Source: JBAVVD01 sp049697115 (lineage in GTDB: Bacteria; Acidobacteriota; Aminicenantia; Aminicenantales; UBA4085). From it: DNA of 45,942 nucleotides. A program made the position numbers and the translations under genes. The DNA is taken from positions 1 through 45,942 of the forward strand of contig JBAVVD010000097.1 of NCBI GenBank assembly GCA_049697115.1. Direction: 5' to 3'. Positions 25,104 through 33,215 of this stretch are shown one piece after another. Each line of letters opens with the position of its first letter. Position 1 is the first letter of the stretch. The notes under the pieces are model-generated. The model saw nothing but the letters and a program-made list of their open reading frames with translations. It was not told the DNA's origin and did no database searches.

Positions 25104-26834
25104 TCAACGTTTTTCCTCCGGCTCTACGAAGATATCGACCATTTTGACCGCCTTTTTCCAGTCGTCAGAGAAGGCCGGGCGGTTCCGGTCTCGGGTCCTC
25201 TTCTCCGTGTTATAGAATAGCAGGTGATTGTACTGGACAACTAATCGGTCTCCAAGATCCCCCCAGGCCGCGATGACCTTGTCGGCATGGTCCAGGCAGA
25301 AATCCGTGAGAAATTTCCTGGCTTTCGCCTTGTTTCCGGCATATATTTTTTGGGCTTTTTGATCAATTTCAGGAATCTGGGCAATAACTCCGGCTTCCCA
25401 TTCAAGGATGGCTTTCTGGACGTCTTCGATGGCGGAAGAATAGACGACCTGTGTGTGGAAATCCACATAGTCAAAAGCCCAACGGGCTGAAGCCCGATTG
25501 AATTCCCAATGGTCACCGATTGTGAATGACTTTGGCATTTCGGTGATTCCCGCATAAAGGGGCATATAGCAGGAAGTGTCTTGAGCGCCGAAGGCCAGCC
25601 AGACGATGCCGCCGATGGGATCAGGAAGCCATCCCCGGCACTGGACCAGGCTTGTGTATTCCGCTCTGTTGCTGGAGATTGTCCGGGTGTTTCTAAAGTA
25701 GTTCGGATTGGCAAAGGGGCCCCCGCGGATTCCTTTAACCGGATCAAATCGCGTGCCATAGCATTTATCGCGGGTAAGGTTCATGACATCCTGGACGGAA
25801 AGCTTTGTGTCCGGCTTCACGGAAAATGGGAAGTCCATGTTGGGCGTGTCCGGTTTGAATTTTTGGGAGGGAGCAACGAGGTCGAGAAACCGCCAGAGCC
25901 TGGCTCGCCGGCCGTCTGTGCTGACAGCGCTTCCTTCCGCCGGAGAATAAGTCCTCTTCCAGTTGAAAGGCGTTCCACTTTTCGGATCATAGAGTCCCTG
26001 CTCCACCGCGAAGGTGATGACATTCGGCGAGGCCATAAAGTAATCTGGGTCATTGAGGTCGATCTCGCCGATGCGGGACTCATTGGGACAGACGCTGACA
26101 TGGTCGTCCGGCACGCGTTGCGCACACCAGACAGCTCCGGGCTTTCCGCTCTGGGGCGTCCAGAGGACTCCCACAGGCATGATTTCAAAAACCCAAACTT
26201 CATTCGGATCGGACACAGCCAGCATCTCTCCGTCGTCATGGAATCCGTAGCCGAACTTTTCTACCATTTCACCCATGATTTGCACCGCTTCCCTGGCCGT
26301 GCGTGCTCTTTCCATGGCCAGGAGGGTGAGCATGGTTAAATCCAGCACGGCCGAAGGCGTGGAGTTGACAAGTTTGCGAAGGGTTCCGATGGTGGACTCG
26401 GAAATGGCCACCTGGTTTTCATTCATGTAGCCGAACATCCCGTGGTGATAGGCGAAAGCATGAGACACTTCCGGGATTTCGACGCCGTTAAAATCTTTCT
26501 TATAGAGCTGCCATTTCAGGCCCTCGCTGGGCGGCCAGGTTTTATACTGACTGATATGATAGAGTTTGCGTGTTTCCCCCGGTTTATGATCTGCGGCCGG
26601 TATGTGTCCCCAGGTCCAGTCACAGAAGCCGCAGTCGGCCGTATGCGTGGTCATGGTTGAGCCATCCACAGAAGCTTCTTTTCCAACCATAATAACCGTG
26701 CAGTTTTCATTCCGTTCGTCGGGATAGATCGGCCTTTCGCTTTCCTCACGCGTCCCCATAAAGGCAAAAAATCCGATGAGCAGGAGTGTGACAAACGCCA
26801 GGATCTGCGGCCTGAAAAGACGTTTTCGATTCAT
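25104..26834 (-). CDS. C69 family dipeptidase (exported)
   Basis: This 576-residue protein has a membrane anchor or signal (about 8-27) and then the C69/U34 dipeptidase domain. The expected N-terminal nucleophile is Cys-45, in ENCTVIMVGKEASVDGS, which would be exposed by processing. Downstream are the family segments GMFGYMNENQVAISEST, WVFEIMPVG and WCAQRVPDDH. C69 enzymes cleave a broad range of dipeptides. The ATG at 26834 has AGAGGAGG upstream and a 10-bp inverted repeat in its leader. It lies downstream of the permease / aspartoacylase-like genes in the same direction, consistent with a dipeptide-utilisation role. Two extra cysteines (CGFC near 71-74) follow the nucleophile region. Confidence 0.92.
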   Translation of the reverse strand: MNRKRLFRPQILAFVTLLLIGFFAFMGTREESERPIYPDERNENCTVIMVGKEASVDGSTMTTHTADCGFCDWTWGHIPAADHKPGETRKLYHISQYKTWPPSEGLKWQLYKKDFNGVEIPEVSHAFAYHHGMFGYMNENQVAISESTIGTLRKLVNSTPSAVLDLTMLTLLAMERARTAREAVQIMGEMVEKFGYGFHDDGEMLAVSDPNEVWVFEIMPVGVLWTPQSGKPGAVWCAQRVPDDHVSVCPNESRIGEIDLNDPDYFMASPNVITFAVEQGLYDPKSGTPFNWKRTYSPAEGSAVSTDGRRARLWRFLDLVAPSQKFKPDTPNMDFPFSVKPDTKLSVQDVMNLTRDKCYGTRFDPVKGIRGGPFANPNYFRNTRTISSNRAEYTSLVQCRGWLPDPIGGIVWLAFGAQDTSCYMPLYAGITEMPKSFTIGDHWEFNRASARWAFDYVDFHTQVVYSSAIEDVQKAILEWEAGVIAQIPEIDQKAQKIYAGNKAKARKFLTDFCLDHADKVIAAWGDLGDRLVVQYNHLLFYNTEKRTRDRNRPAFSDDWKKAVKMVDIFVEPEEKR

Positions 26835-26854
26835 CCTGTGCCTCCTCTGAAATT

Positions 26855-26882
26855 AATATTTTTCTCACTACGGAAAAATATT
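26855..26882 (-). promoter_or_regulatory. Inverted repeat in the C69 dipeptidase leader
   Basis: AATATTTTTC (26855-26864) and its exact complement (26873-26882) form a 10-bp AT-rich dyad with an 8-nt loop, 20 bp upstream of the ATG at 26834. On the minus strand it could end the preceding transcript or act as an operator or leader hairpin; the sequence alone does not decide. Confidence 0.4.
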
Positions 26883-26949
26883 TTTTATGAACAGAATTTA
26901 TCCAGATATTTTTGACATGGATCCATTTGCGAGACTAAAAATGAAGGGA

Positions 26950-28113
26950 TCAGTTGTCATAGATGTTCTTTTTATCGGCTTTGGTCGGGTCATGGAAATA
27001 GTGCCCGACGCCGTTCCGGATCACCTCTGCATTCCGGGGGATGCCGCGGACCTTCATTTCTCTTTCAGGGAATTTTTTGGAGTACTGGCGGATGACTTCC
27101 AGGGTGACTGAGCAGTGCTGTCCGACCCGCTTTTCCATCGACCAGCCGTTCTCGTCATAAGGCACGAATAATTTCTTTTTCTTGGACAGGCTGAGCAGAA
27201 ACGCGTCCTTTCCGTCGAGCAGCAGTTTTTCTGTTTTCGGCCCGGTCGGTTGGTCCAGGAAGGGAATGGGGGCTTCGAGAAGGAAAGGCAGCGTATCGGA
27301 ATAGTCGCCAATCTCCCTGTGAGACAGTCCCCGGAAACCCGAAGGCGAAGGTTCGACATGATTTTCAAAGCCTTCTCCCGCTTTAACGAACAGCGAGGCC
27401 ATTGTGGCAATTCGGTTGGATTTATCCGGAGCCACGATGCAGTTCGTCACCGGGAACATTGTCTCGGCGCCGTGGAGGTCGATGGCGATGTCCACGCCCT
27501 CCTTCCGCAGGATCTGCATAGCGGCATAGGTGACACGTTCCATAAGGGGACCGTTGGGCCTGCCAGGCCATGTCCTGTTGGTGTTCCGGATGTCAATAAA
27601 GGAAAGGAGCTGTTTGTCGGGATAATGGATATAGACGTCAGGGTCCGGCCATTGGTCGAGCGGCGAGGCGTCGCGGTTTCCCATGCGGAACTTCTTTTTC
27701 CCCCAGTCGGTGGGAATCTCATAATAAAGTGGATATCCGTCTCCCGGCCGGGTGTTGCGGCTGGCGCTGTTGTTGAATTCGGGGATGATGATCAGCGTTC
27801 CTCTTTCGACAGAGGCATTCTCGATGAAAATGAAGGCAGCCAGAAGGCTGGACGGCTCGTTGGCATGAGTGTTGGCCATGAGGAGGGCTTTGCCGCCTTT
27901 TTCCTTGCCCTCCAGAAAATAAACATACGTATCTGCCATCGTTCTTTTGAGGCTGGGGCAGTAGTCGCTCAGCCGGCGGATTTCGGTCACTCCAGGTCCG
28001 GCGACAACAGGAATGTTGAAGTGCCTGTGCGTGCGGAGGGGGATTCCGCCGAGAACCATGACCGCCATGATGAAAAGAATCAATGCTGATTTAATGGTCC
28101 ATTGGCGTGCCAT
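26950..28113 (-). CDS. Succinylglutamate desuccinylase/aspartoacylase-like zinc hydrolase (M14 superfamily), membrane-anchored
   Basis: The 387-residue protein has an N-terminal hydrophobic segment (about 8-26). The AstE/aspartoacylase core follows, with zinc ligands His-83 and Glu-86 in NTHANEPSS and a histidine in DIAIDLHGAET. The family hydrolyses N-acyl amino acids or acts as a carboxypeptidase; the substrate here is unknown. The N-terminal anchor and the neighbourhood of exported peptidases point to an extracytoplasmic role. The ATG at 28113 follows AAGGAAG, and the gene starts 18 bp after the stop of a 51-residue membrane protein, so those two and the permease form one operon. Confidence 0.85.
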   Translation of the reverse strand: MARQWTIKSALILFIMAVMVLGGIPLRTHRHFNIPVVAGPGVTEIRRLSDYCPSLKRTMADTYVYFLEGKEKGGKALLMANTHANEPSSLLAAFIFIENASVERGTLIIIPEFNNSASRNTRPGDGYPLYYEIPTDWGKKKFRMGNRDASPLDQWPDPDVYIHYPDKQLLSFIDIRNTNRTWPGRPNGPLMERVTYAAMQILRKEGVDIAIDLHGAETMFPVTNCIVAPDKSNRIATMASLFVKAGEGFENHVEPSPSGFRGLSHREIGDYSDTLPFLLEAPIPFLDQPTGPKTEKLLLDGKDAFLLSLSKKKKLFVPYDENGWSMEKRVGQHCSVTLEVIRQYSKKFPEREMKVRGIPRNAEVIRNGVGHYFHDPTKADKKNIYDN

Positions 28114-28131
28114 GCGGTATTCTTCCTTTAT

Positions 28132-28287
28132 TTATTTTATGCGCAAAATTCTCAAAAGAAGAGGAATCAGGACGAGGAGGTAGAGGAGCATATCGTTGGT
28201 GTTTTTTTTCTCTTGGATAAAATTCCAGATGAGTAGGGCCGCCAGGTAGGCGGTGATCAGATAATAGATCATCATGATGATCGGCAT
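28132..28287 (-). CDS. 51-residue membrane protein (small ORF, unknown function)
   Basis: An ATG at 28287, preceded by GAGGAGAAACACAC, opens a 51-codon frame ending in TAA at 28132. The product has a hydrophobic helix at about 3-24 (MMIYYLITAYLAALLIWNF), a charged turn (QEKKNTND) and a second helix at about 33-48 ending in Arg/Lys. It fits tightly between the permease stop (28330) and the aspartoacylase-like start (28113), with 42- and 18-bp gaps. Its own ribosome site, two-helix hairpin and operon position support a real gene. It could be a small accessory subunit of the permease, as some IT-superfamily and TRAP transporters have. No homologue is recognised. Confidence 0.7.
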   Translation of the reverse strand: MPIIMMIYYLITAYLAALLIWNFIQEKKNTNDMLLYLLVLIPLLLRILRIK

Positions 28288-28329
28288 GTGTGTTTCTCCT
28301 CGTCATAAAGAGATCGTATCATTGATGGA

Positions 28330-29643
28330 TCACATGCTCCATCGGACCAGGAATTCCAGATCGGCCGAAAATACGATCATGAGAATTCCGGCGATTGTAA
28401 TCACCAGCCAGGGAATCCATGTGTTCTTCAAAAAGGACCAGTAGGTGTCCTTATATTCAGAGACCATGATACTCAGCCTTCCGATGAGCGCAGTCGGCGG
28501 AAGACCATCCCCCAGCGGCCAGAGAAGGGACAGGCCGGCGATGGCCACGGTGGCGTGCAGGCCGATGGAGTCCAGGAACCAGATTAAAGGAATCCCGATG
28601 ATGGCTGCCGCCCCGTAAGTGAGGACGCCTTCGGAGACAGGAATGATGAGAGCCAATAGGATGTAGAGAAGGAGAAGCGGCGTGCTGATAACGGCAAAGG
28701 AAATCAGTCCCCGCACCCCGGTGACTGTCATGACCTGCTGCAGCATGCCGACAACGACGATTGTGGCCAGGAGCGGAAGGAGCCTTTTCATCGTGTCGCG
28801 GGACAGCCCAAGGATGTTGATCCTTTTGGGGCTGACCAGCCAGGCGACAAGCGCGGCGACGGTAAACTCAAGGGGAAGTCCGAGAACCGGCGTTGAAAAA
28901 GGCCAGGCCTTATAGGCCACTACCAGCCCAAAAAAGACCAGGAAGGGTAAAAGCACCCTCCACCAGCTCATTCCCCGTGAGGGCTCTGGCAGGCTCTTCA
29001 GGGCGGTCTCCAGGTCCATGATGCCTTCTTTTTTCATGCCGAGGGAAAGGACGGTGAACGTCCCTAGAATGAGGACTGGAATGCCGAGAGTGAGTTCAAA
29101 GCCGACATACGGGATGGCGGTTCCGGCGCAGAGAATCATGGCCCAGATGTTGACCGGAGGTGCCGCGGCGCTAAGTCCGGCAACGATAAACAGGATGGCC
29201 GCGACTTTTTTCTTGGGTATGCCCAGGCCGGTTAGAGCGAGAGCCACTGGAGCGCCGACCACAAGGAGAGACACGCTGCCGGCTCCTGTGAGGGCGCCTG
29301 GAATGAGGATGATGACCATTAGGACCATCAGAGCCATAAGGCGCGTCCTGTAAAAGATCTTGAGCGCCCCCCGGACCACATAATTCACGCCTCCGGATTC
29401 GCTGACAATGGCCATGAATATGGTGGCCGTGGAAAAAACGAGTATGACATCGAGATAGGTGAAACTTCCTTCGACAAGATGACGTGCCAGCTGGCCGATG
29501 GAAGGCGTATGAACAAAAGCGCCGGCGATTCCGCCGGCAACCGCCGCGGCGAAGATACTGAGTTCAACAGAAAGCTTTTTCCATTTGGCCGCGGTATAGG
29601 CGGCGATCATGATGAAGAAAATGATCCCGATCTGTAGGGTCAT
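28330..29643 (-). CDS. Ion-transporter-superfamily permease (CitT/GntP/DctM-like)
   Basis: The 437-residue integral membrane protein has about 11-12 hydrophobic segments. Two inverted halves each contain a re-entrant type signature: SGGVNY...GALTGAGSVSLLVVGAPVAL in the first, SEGVLTYGAAAIIGIPL and LWPLGDGLPPTAL in the second. This pattern fits the IT superfamily of carboxylate, gluconate and amino-acid carriers or TRAP large subunits. No periplasmic binding protein gene is nearby. The substrate is unknown; the downstream acyl-amino-acid hydrolase and dipeptidase suggest an amino-acid or acylated amino-acid substrate. The ATG at 29643 follows GGAAGGTAAGG. It leads the minus-strand peptide cluster. 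Confidence 0.8.
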   Translation of the reverse strand: MTLQIGIIFFIMIAAYTAAKWKKLSVELSIFAAAVAGGIAGAFVHTPSIGQLARHLVEGSFTYLDVILVFSTATIFMAIVSESGGVNYVVRGALKIFYRTRLMALMVLMVIILIPGALTGAGSVSLLVVGAPVALALTGLGIPKKKVAAILFIVAGLSAAAPPVNIWAMILCAGTAIPYVGFELTLGIPVLILGTFTVLSLGMKKEGIMDLETALKSLPEPSRGMSWWRVLLPFLVFFGLVVAYKAWPFSTPVLGLPLEFTVAALVAWLVSPKRINILGLSRDTMKRLLPLLATIVVVGMLQQVMTVTGVRGLISFAVISTPLLLLYILLALIIPVSEGVLTYGAAAIIGIPLIWFLDSIGLHATVAIAGLSLLWPLGDGLPPTALIGRLSIMVSEYKDTYWSFLKNTWIPWLVITIAGILMIVFSADLEFLVRWSM

Positions 29644-29781
29644 GAGCCTTACCTTCCCGCCATTTTATAATTCCCCATTTGGATTAGTCAATAGAATTCA
29701 ACGCTCTTCCCGATAGGACGCTGGAATAGGGACCGTCCGGACCTCATGTTCATGTTCTATCAAATTTGGGACTCTTCTTGT

Positions 29782-29811
29782 TTGACAGGAATTTTTAACA
29801 AGTGCTAAAAT
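29782..29811 (+). promoter_or_regulatory. Sigma70-type promoter of the second HisKA_2 signalling pair
   Basis: TTGACA (29782-29787), an 18-bp spacer and TAAAAT (29806-29811). Transcription would start near 29818. The leader of about 150 nt contains a 7-bp hairpin (ATTCCTG 29835-29841 with CAGGAAT 29850-29856). GACAGGAAT occurs both at the -35 (29784) and in this hairpin (29848). Confidence 0.6.
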
Positions 29812-29966
29812 AGTGCTCGTTCATAATTTAAAAAATTCCTGACAGCAGACAGGAATGACAGCCGATCAGGGAAAATGAATTTCTTTGAGGGCCGGATTCC
29901 TTTTTAAGTTTTTTCAAATTCCTTAATGGAGTCAATTTTAAACAGGAGTCTTGTCTTCTCGAAGAG

Positions 29967-31136
29967 ATGAAAACGCGTGACCAAAAAAGCAATGAAATGA
30001 AGGGGGAGCTCCCGGATGAATTCCAGGCCATGCGCCGCCAACTGGCGGATCTCAAGCGCCTGAAACGGATTTATCAGTTGGCCGCAAAGCATGGAAAAGA
30101 ATATGAAGAAAGGTATAAAGCTCTTTTTGACAGGTCGGTCTACTGCGTCTATCTTCATGACTTTAAGGGAAACTTTATCGATGCGAACAGGGCCGCTTTA
30201 AATTTGCTGGGGTATACAAAAAGAGAAATGGTCCATCTCAACATCGCTTCCATCCTCGATGCGGAAGATTTGCCCCTCGCTTATAGGGAAATTGAAGAGA
30301 TCAAAAAGAACGGTTACCAGAAAAAGCCGAATGAATTCAAGCTGAAAAAAAGAGATGGAGGACAGGTCTGGGTGATCGCCGAAGCATCGCTCATTTATCG
30401 TGAGGGGAAGCCCTTTGCCATCCAGGGGATTGCCCGGGATATCACACTCCGGAAGAAAGTGGAAGAGGCACTCAAGAAATCGCTCAAAGACAAAGAGGTG
30501 CTTTTGAGAGAAGTCCATCACCGCGTCAACAACAACCTCCAGGTCATCTCCAGCTTGCTGGATTTGAGGTCGTTGCGGATGAATCATCCGCAGATGATCG
30601 CACTGTGTAAAGACGCTCAGGCCAAGATCCACACCATGGCCCTTGTGTATTCGCATCTGTATCAAGGGAACACATTTGCCGAGATTGATATAGGGAACTA
30701 TATCTATGAACTTGTGGAATATCTGGCCCGGATGTATGCCGATAAAAAGAAATGCATTGTTCCCATGATCCGCCCTTCACATGTGGTTCTTTCGGTCGCT
30801 CAGGCGGTGCCCTGCGCCATCGTCCTGAATGAAGCGATTGCCAATGCCTTCAAACACGCCTTCCCAAAAGTCCGGAAAGGGACGATCTCCATTTCCATGA
30901 AAATGCTGAAGAAGGATTCGGTCGTAATGACCGTCAAAGATAATGGAATTGGATTTTCCGGAAAGGCGAACCGCCGACAGAGGAATTCCTTGGGCGTGAA
31001 ACTCATGAGGAACCTCGTTCAGGACCAGTTGAAGGGGACGTTTCAGATCCGGAAAAATCTCGGCACAGAAGTTCTGGTCAAATTTCCTATTTCCAAAGAG
31101 GAGCCGACCGATGAAAAAAATATTAATTGTCGATGA
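29967..31136 (+). CDS. PAS sensor histidine kinase, HisKA_2 type
   Basis: The 389-residue cytosolic protein has an N-terminal helical segment, a PAS domain (about 50-165, ending RDITLRKK), a HisKA_2 box with phosphoacceptor His-185 (EVHHRVNNNLQ), and a HATPase_c domain (about 265-378, NEAIANAFKHAF, DNGIGF, LGVKLM). It resembles the kinase at 15882. The next gene, a receiver-PAS-kinase-like protein, overlaps its end by 26 bp, and that receiver is the likely phosphate acceptor. The start is uncertain because GAAGAG lies immediately before the ATG at 29967; ATG 29997 is the alternative. A promoter lies at 29782-29811. Confidence 0.92.
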   Translation: MKTRDQKSNEMKGELPDEFQAMRRQLADLKRLKRIYQLAAKHGKEYEERYKALFDRSVYCVYLHDFKGNFIDANRAALNLLGYTKREMVHLNIASILDAEDLPLAYREIEEIKKNGYQKKPNEFKLKKRDGGQVWVIAEASLIYREGKPFAIQGIARDITLRKKVEEALKKSLKDKEVLLREVHHRVNNNLQVISSLLDLRSLRMNHPQMIALCKDAQAKIHTMALVYSHLYQGNTFAEIDIGNYIYELVEYLARMYADKKKCIVPMIRPSHVVLSVAQAVPCAIVLNEAIANAFKHAFPKVRKGTISISMKMLKKDSVVMTVKDNGIGFSGKANRRQRNSLGVKLMRNLVQDQLKGTFQIRKNLGTEVLVKFPISKEEPTDEKNINCR

Positions 31137-32496
31137 CGAGGCGACGATAGCCACTCATTTAGAGGAAAAACTGTCTCTTTTTGGATATCACGTGATCGGG
31201 AGAGCGGCATCGGGAGAGCTGGCCATTGACATGGCCAAGCGGTTTCATCCCGATCTCATTCTGATGGATATCGTCATGCCGGGGAGAATGGACGGCATCG
31301 AAGCTTCTCTTTTAATAAAAAAAGAACTGGGCATCCCCGTTGTCTTTTTGACCGCTTACGGAGATGACCAATTCATTAAAAGAGCCAAGGAGGTCGAGCC
31401 TTTCGGTTATATCATTAAGCCCTTTCGGGATGAAGAGCTTAAAGCGGCTGTGGAGATTGCGCTTTACAATCAAGCGATTAAACAAAAACTGAAGGAGTCT
31501 GAAGAGCAGTGGCGTTCGCTGGCGGAGAATATTCAGGACGGCATCATTTTGGGCGATCACAAAGGGAAAATATTAATCTGGAACAAAGGAGCGGAAAAAA
31601 TATTCAAATATGCGGCCGCCGAGGCCATTGGCCAGCCGATCACTTTCTTGCTTCCCGAAGGAATCCGCGAAAGCTATGAACATGAAATCAAACGTTTGTT
31701 CTTATCAGAAAAATCCGGCCACAAGGGAAAAAGAGCGGAATGCGTGGGGCTCCGGAAAGACTGGAGCAAATTTCCCCTGGAGTTATCTCTGACTCCATGG
31801 AAATGGAAAGACCAGGTCTTCCTTATCGGTATCCTGAGAGATGTGAGTGAACAGAAAAAAGAGCGGGATGGAATTCAGGCATCGCTGAAAGAAAAAGAAG
31901 CCCTTCTCCTTGAAATCCAAAATCACGTCCAGAATAATCTGGAAATTATTTACAAGATGATCAAGCTTCAGTTTGAATATCTTAAGGAAAGAAAGTCTTT
32001 AAAAGAATTCGGGAGGAGAAAAGACTCCTCGGCAACAATCTCAAAGATCCATAAGGAGCTTTACAGCTCAAGAGGTTTGGGATCCATTGACTTTGGTGTG
32101 TATCTCCGGAATCTGGCCGACAAGCTATTTGCGGCTTTTGGAGCGGATCCCGAAAGAGTCCGTTTGAAAATTAACGCGGCCGATATACTTTTGAAGATGA
32201 AGACGGCCATTCCATTAGGAATGATCGCCAGCGAGCTGATTTCCAATTCCTTAAAATATGCGTTTCCCGGCGAGAGAAAAGGAGAAATCTCAATCGGCTT
32301 TCAAGAAATTGAGGATAAGAAATATCGACTGGTCGTCCGGGACAACGGAGTCGGCTTTCCGAAAAATCTTGACCTTCAGAGTCCCGATCGACTCGGATTG
32401 CGAATGGTCAGAGACCTGGCCTCAAACCTTGGGGGGACTCTCCGGTATGATCGAAAGGAAGGGGCGCGCGCGACGGTTTCTTTCGAAAATCATTAA
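31111..32496 (+). CDS. Receiver-PAS-HATPase protein with altered HisKA_2 box
   Basis: The 461-residue protein has a receiver domain (1-122, Asp-53 in LMDIVMP), a PAS domain (about 130-250), a HisKA_2-like helix and a HATPase_c domain (about 345-460). Where kinases of this type read EI[HQ]HRVKNN it reads EIQNHVQNN. Asn-271 thus sits at the phosphoacceptor place, with a histidine (His-272) one residue later in place of the Arg. The ATP-binding boxes (SELISNSLKYAF, DNGVGFP, LGLRMV) look intact. It overlaps the upstream kinase by 26 bp and begins after AAAGAGGAG. It may be a pseudokinase whose receiver is driven by the upstream kinase, or a kinase using the shifted histidine. Confidence 0.9.
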   Translation: MKKILIVDDEATIATHLEEKLSLFGYHVIGRAASGELAIDMAKRFHPDLILMDIVMPGRMDGIEASLLIKKELGIPVVFLTAYGDDQFIKRAKEVEPFGYIIKPFRDEELKAAVEIALYNQAIKQKLKESEEQWRSLAENIQDGIILGDHKGKILIWNKGAEKIFKYAAAEAIGQPITFLLPEGIRESYEHEIKRLFLSEKSGHKGKRAECVGLRKDWSKFPLELSLTPWKWKDQVFLIGILRDVSEQKKERDGIQASLKEKEALLLEIQNHVQNNLEIIYKMIKLQFEYLKERKSLKEFGRRKDSSATISKIHKELYSSRGLGSIDFGVYLRNLADKLFAAFGADPERVRLKINAADILLKMKTAIPLGMIASELISNSLKYAFPGERKGEISIGFQEIEDKKYRLVVRDNGVGFPKNLDLQSPDRLGLRMVRDLASNLGGTLRYDRKEGARATVSFENH

Positions 32497-32563
32497 TGGC
32501 CGTTGGATCGAGAACGCCATTATGAATTCCGAAGTCTGAGGCGTTATAAAAACGGACCATTGA

Positions 32564-32920
32564 CTATTTTTTAACGATTTTCTTCTCCGCCGTTCTCTCT
32601 TCCAGAATATTCTCAAGCCTTTCTTTGATGACCATATCAATGATTTCTTCGAGAGCGATATGAGATGGAGAGTTTCGTTTTTCTGTGAGCGAAAAAAAAT
32701 CAGAGATATCACAATCGAGTGCGTGCGCGATTTTTGAAAGTATGTTCCATGTGGGATTCCTGTACTTTCCGTTTTCAATGTTACTCAGACAGGGAGCAGG
32801 GATCCTTGCCAGTCGAGATAGCTCAGCCTGACTCATAGGCTTTCCAGGTTTCAGCCGGCTTTCTTTTGACTTCCGTTTGGTTTTTATCGCCTGGCCGAGA
32901 TCCTTAAGGTCAAAAGACAT
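32564..32920 (-). CDS. XRE-family helix-turn-helix regulator
   Basis: The 118-residue protein has a Cro/C1-type HTH at about 27-82 (MSQAELSRLARIPAPCLSNIENGK, NPTWNILSKIAHALDCDISDFF), a basic N-terminus and a charged helical tail (about 90-118) ending in lysines. It binds DNA, probably as a dimer, and has no ligand domain of known type. It is divergent from the [2Fe-2S]/NuoF-GltD operon, separated by 295 AT-rich bp containing TTAATAC repeats and a promoter, so it is the likely regulator of that operon and of itself. The ATG at 32920 has only a weak ribosome site. Confidence 0.9.
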   Translation of the reverse strand: MSFDLKDLGQAIKTKRKSKESRLKPGKPMSQAELSRLARIPAPCLSNIENGKYRNPTWNILSKIAHALDCDISDFFSLTEKRNSPSHIALEEIIDMVIKERLENILEERTAEKKIVKK

Positions 32921-33013
32921 CGTTTTTCTGGAATTCTAGAGATTTAGTAAAAATTAATACCACAAATAATATTTTATTTCAATTAAATTTAATTCATCCT
33001 ACTCTTCAGGTTA

Positions 33014-33080
33014 TAAGGGGAGCGAGGTCCTTCCGGATATCTTCCTCCAATGAATACACAGAAAATAGAATAGAACCAAA
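33014..33080. repeat. Repeat element remnant D (one arm, reverse orientation)
   Basis: AAGGGGAGCG (33015-33024), TTCCGGATATCTTCCT and AGAATAGAACCA line up in order with the complement of the left arm of copies A and B. Mismatches are scattered. The rest of the element is absent. It ends about 24 bp before the -35 box of the redox operon. Confidence 0.65.
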
Positions 33081-33103
33081 AAAGTATAAAATAAAAAAAT
33101 TAC

Positions 33104-33132
33104 TTGACATATTAAATTAAAGCCATATATTA
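33104..33132 (+). promoter_or_regulatory. Promoter of the [2Fe-2S] / NuoF-GltD operon
   Basis: A consensus -35 TTGACA (33104-33109) is followed by TATATT at 16-bp or ATATTA at 17-bp spacing (33126-33132). Transcription would start near 33139, about 75 nt before the ATG at 33216, with a TTAATAC motif at the start point. Confidence 0.6.
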
Positions 33133-33215
33133 ATACATCATATTAATAATTAATACAGTCAGCAATAATTTTAAATCTATTTACGTCCAAATTTTTAATA
33201 ATTAAAGGAGGTCAA

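Larger units (their letters stand above)
32954..33156. promoter_or_regulatory. TTAATAC operator-like repeats in the divergent XRE / redox-operon region
   Basis: TTAATAC occurs at 32954-32960, 33130-33136 and 33150-33156. The last two are 20 bp apart, about two helical turns, and overlap or follow the -10 region of the plus-strand promoter. The first lies just upstream of the XRE start. The spacing suits binding on one face of the helix, but the AT-richness of the region makes chance matches likely. Confidence 0.4.

Noticed and set aside
28091..28306. 71-codon minus-strand frame between the permease and the aspartoacylase-like gene
   Set aside because: His/Arg/Pro-rich translation with no features; the 51-codon frame at 28132-28287 has the ribosome site and membrane helices.
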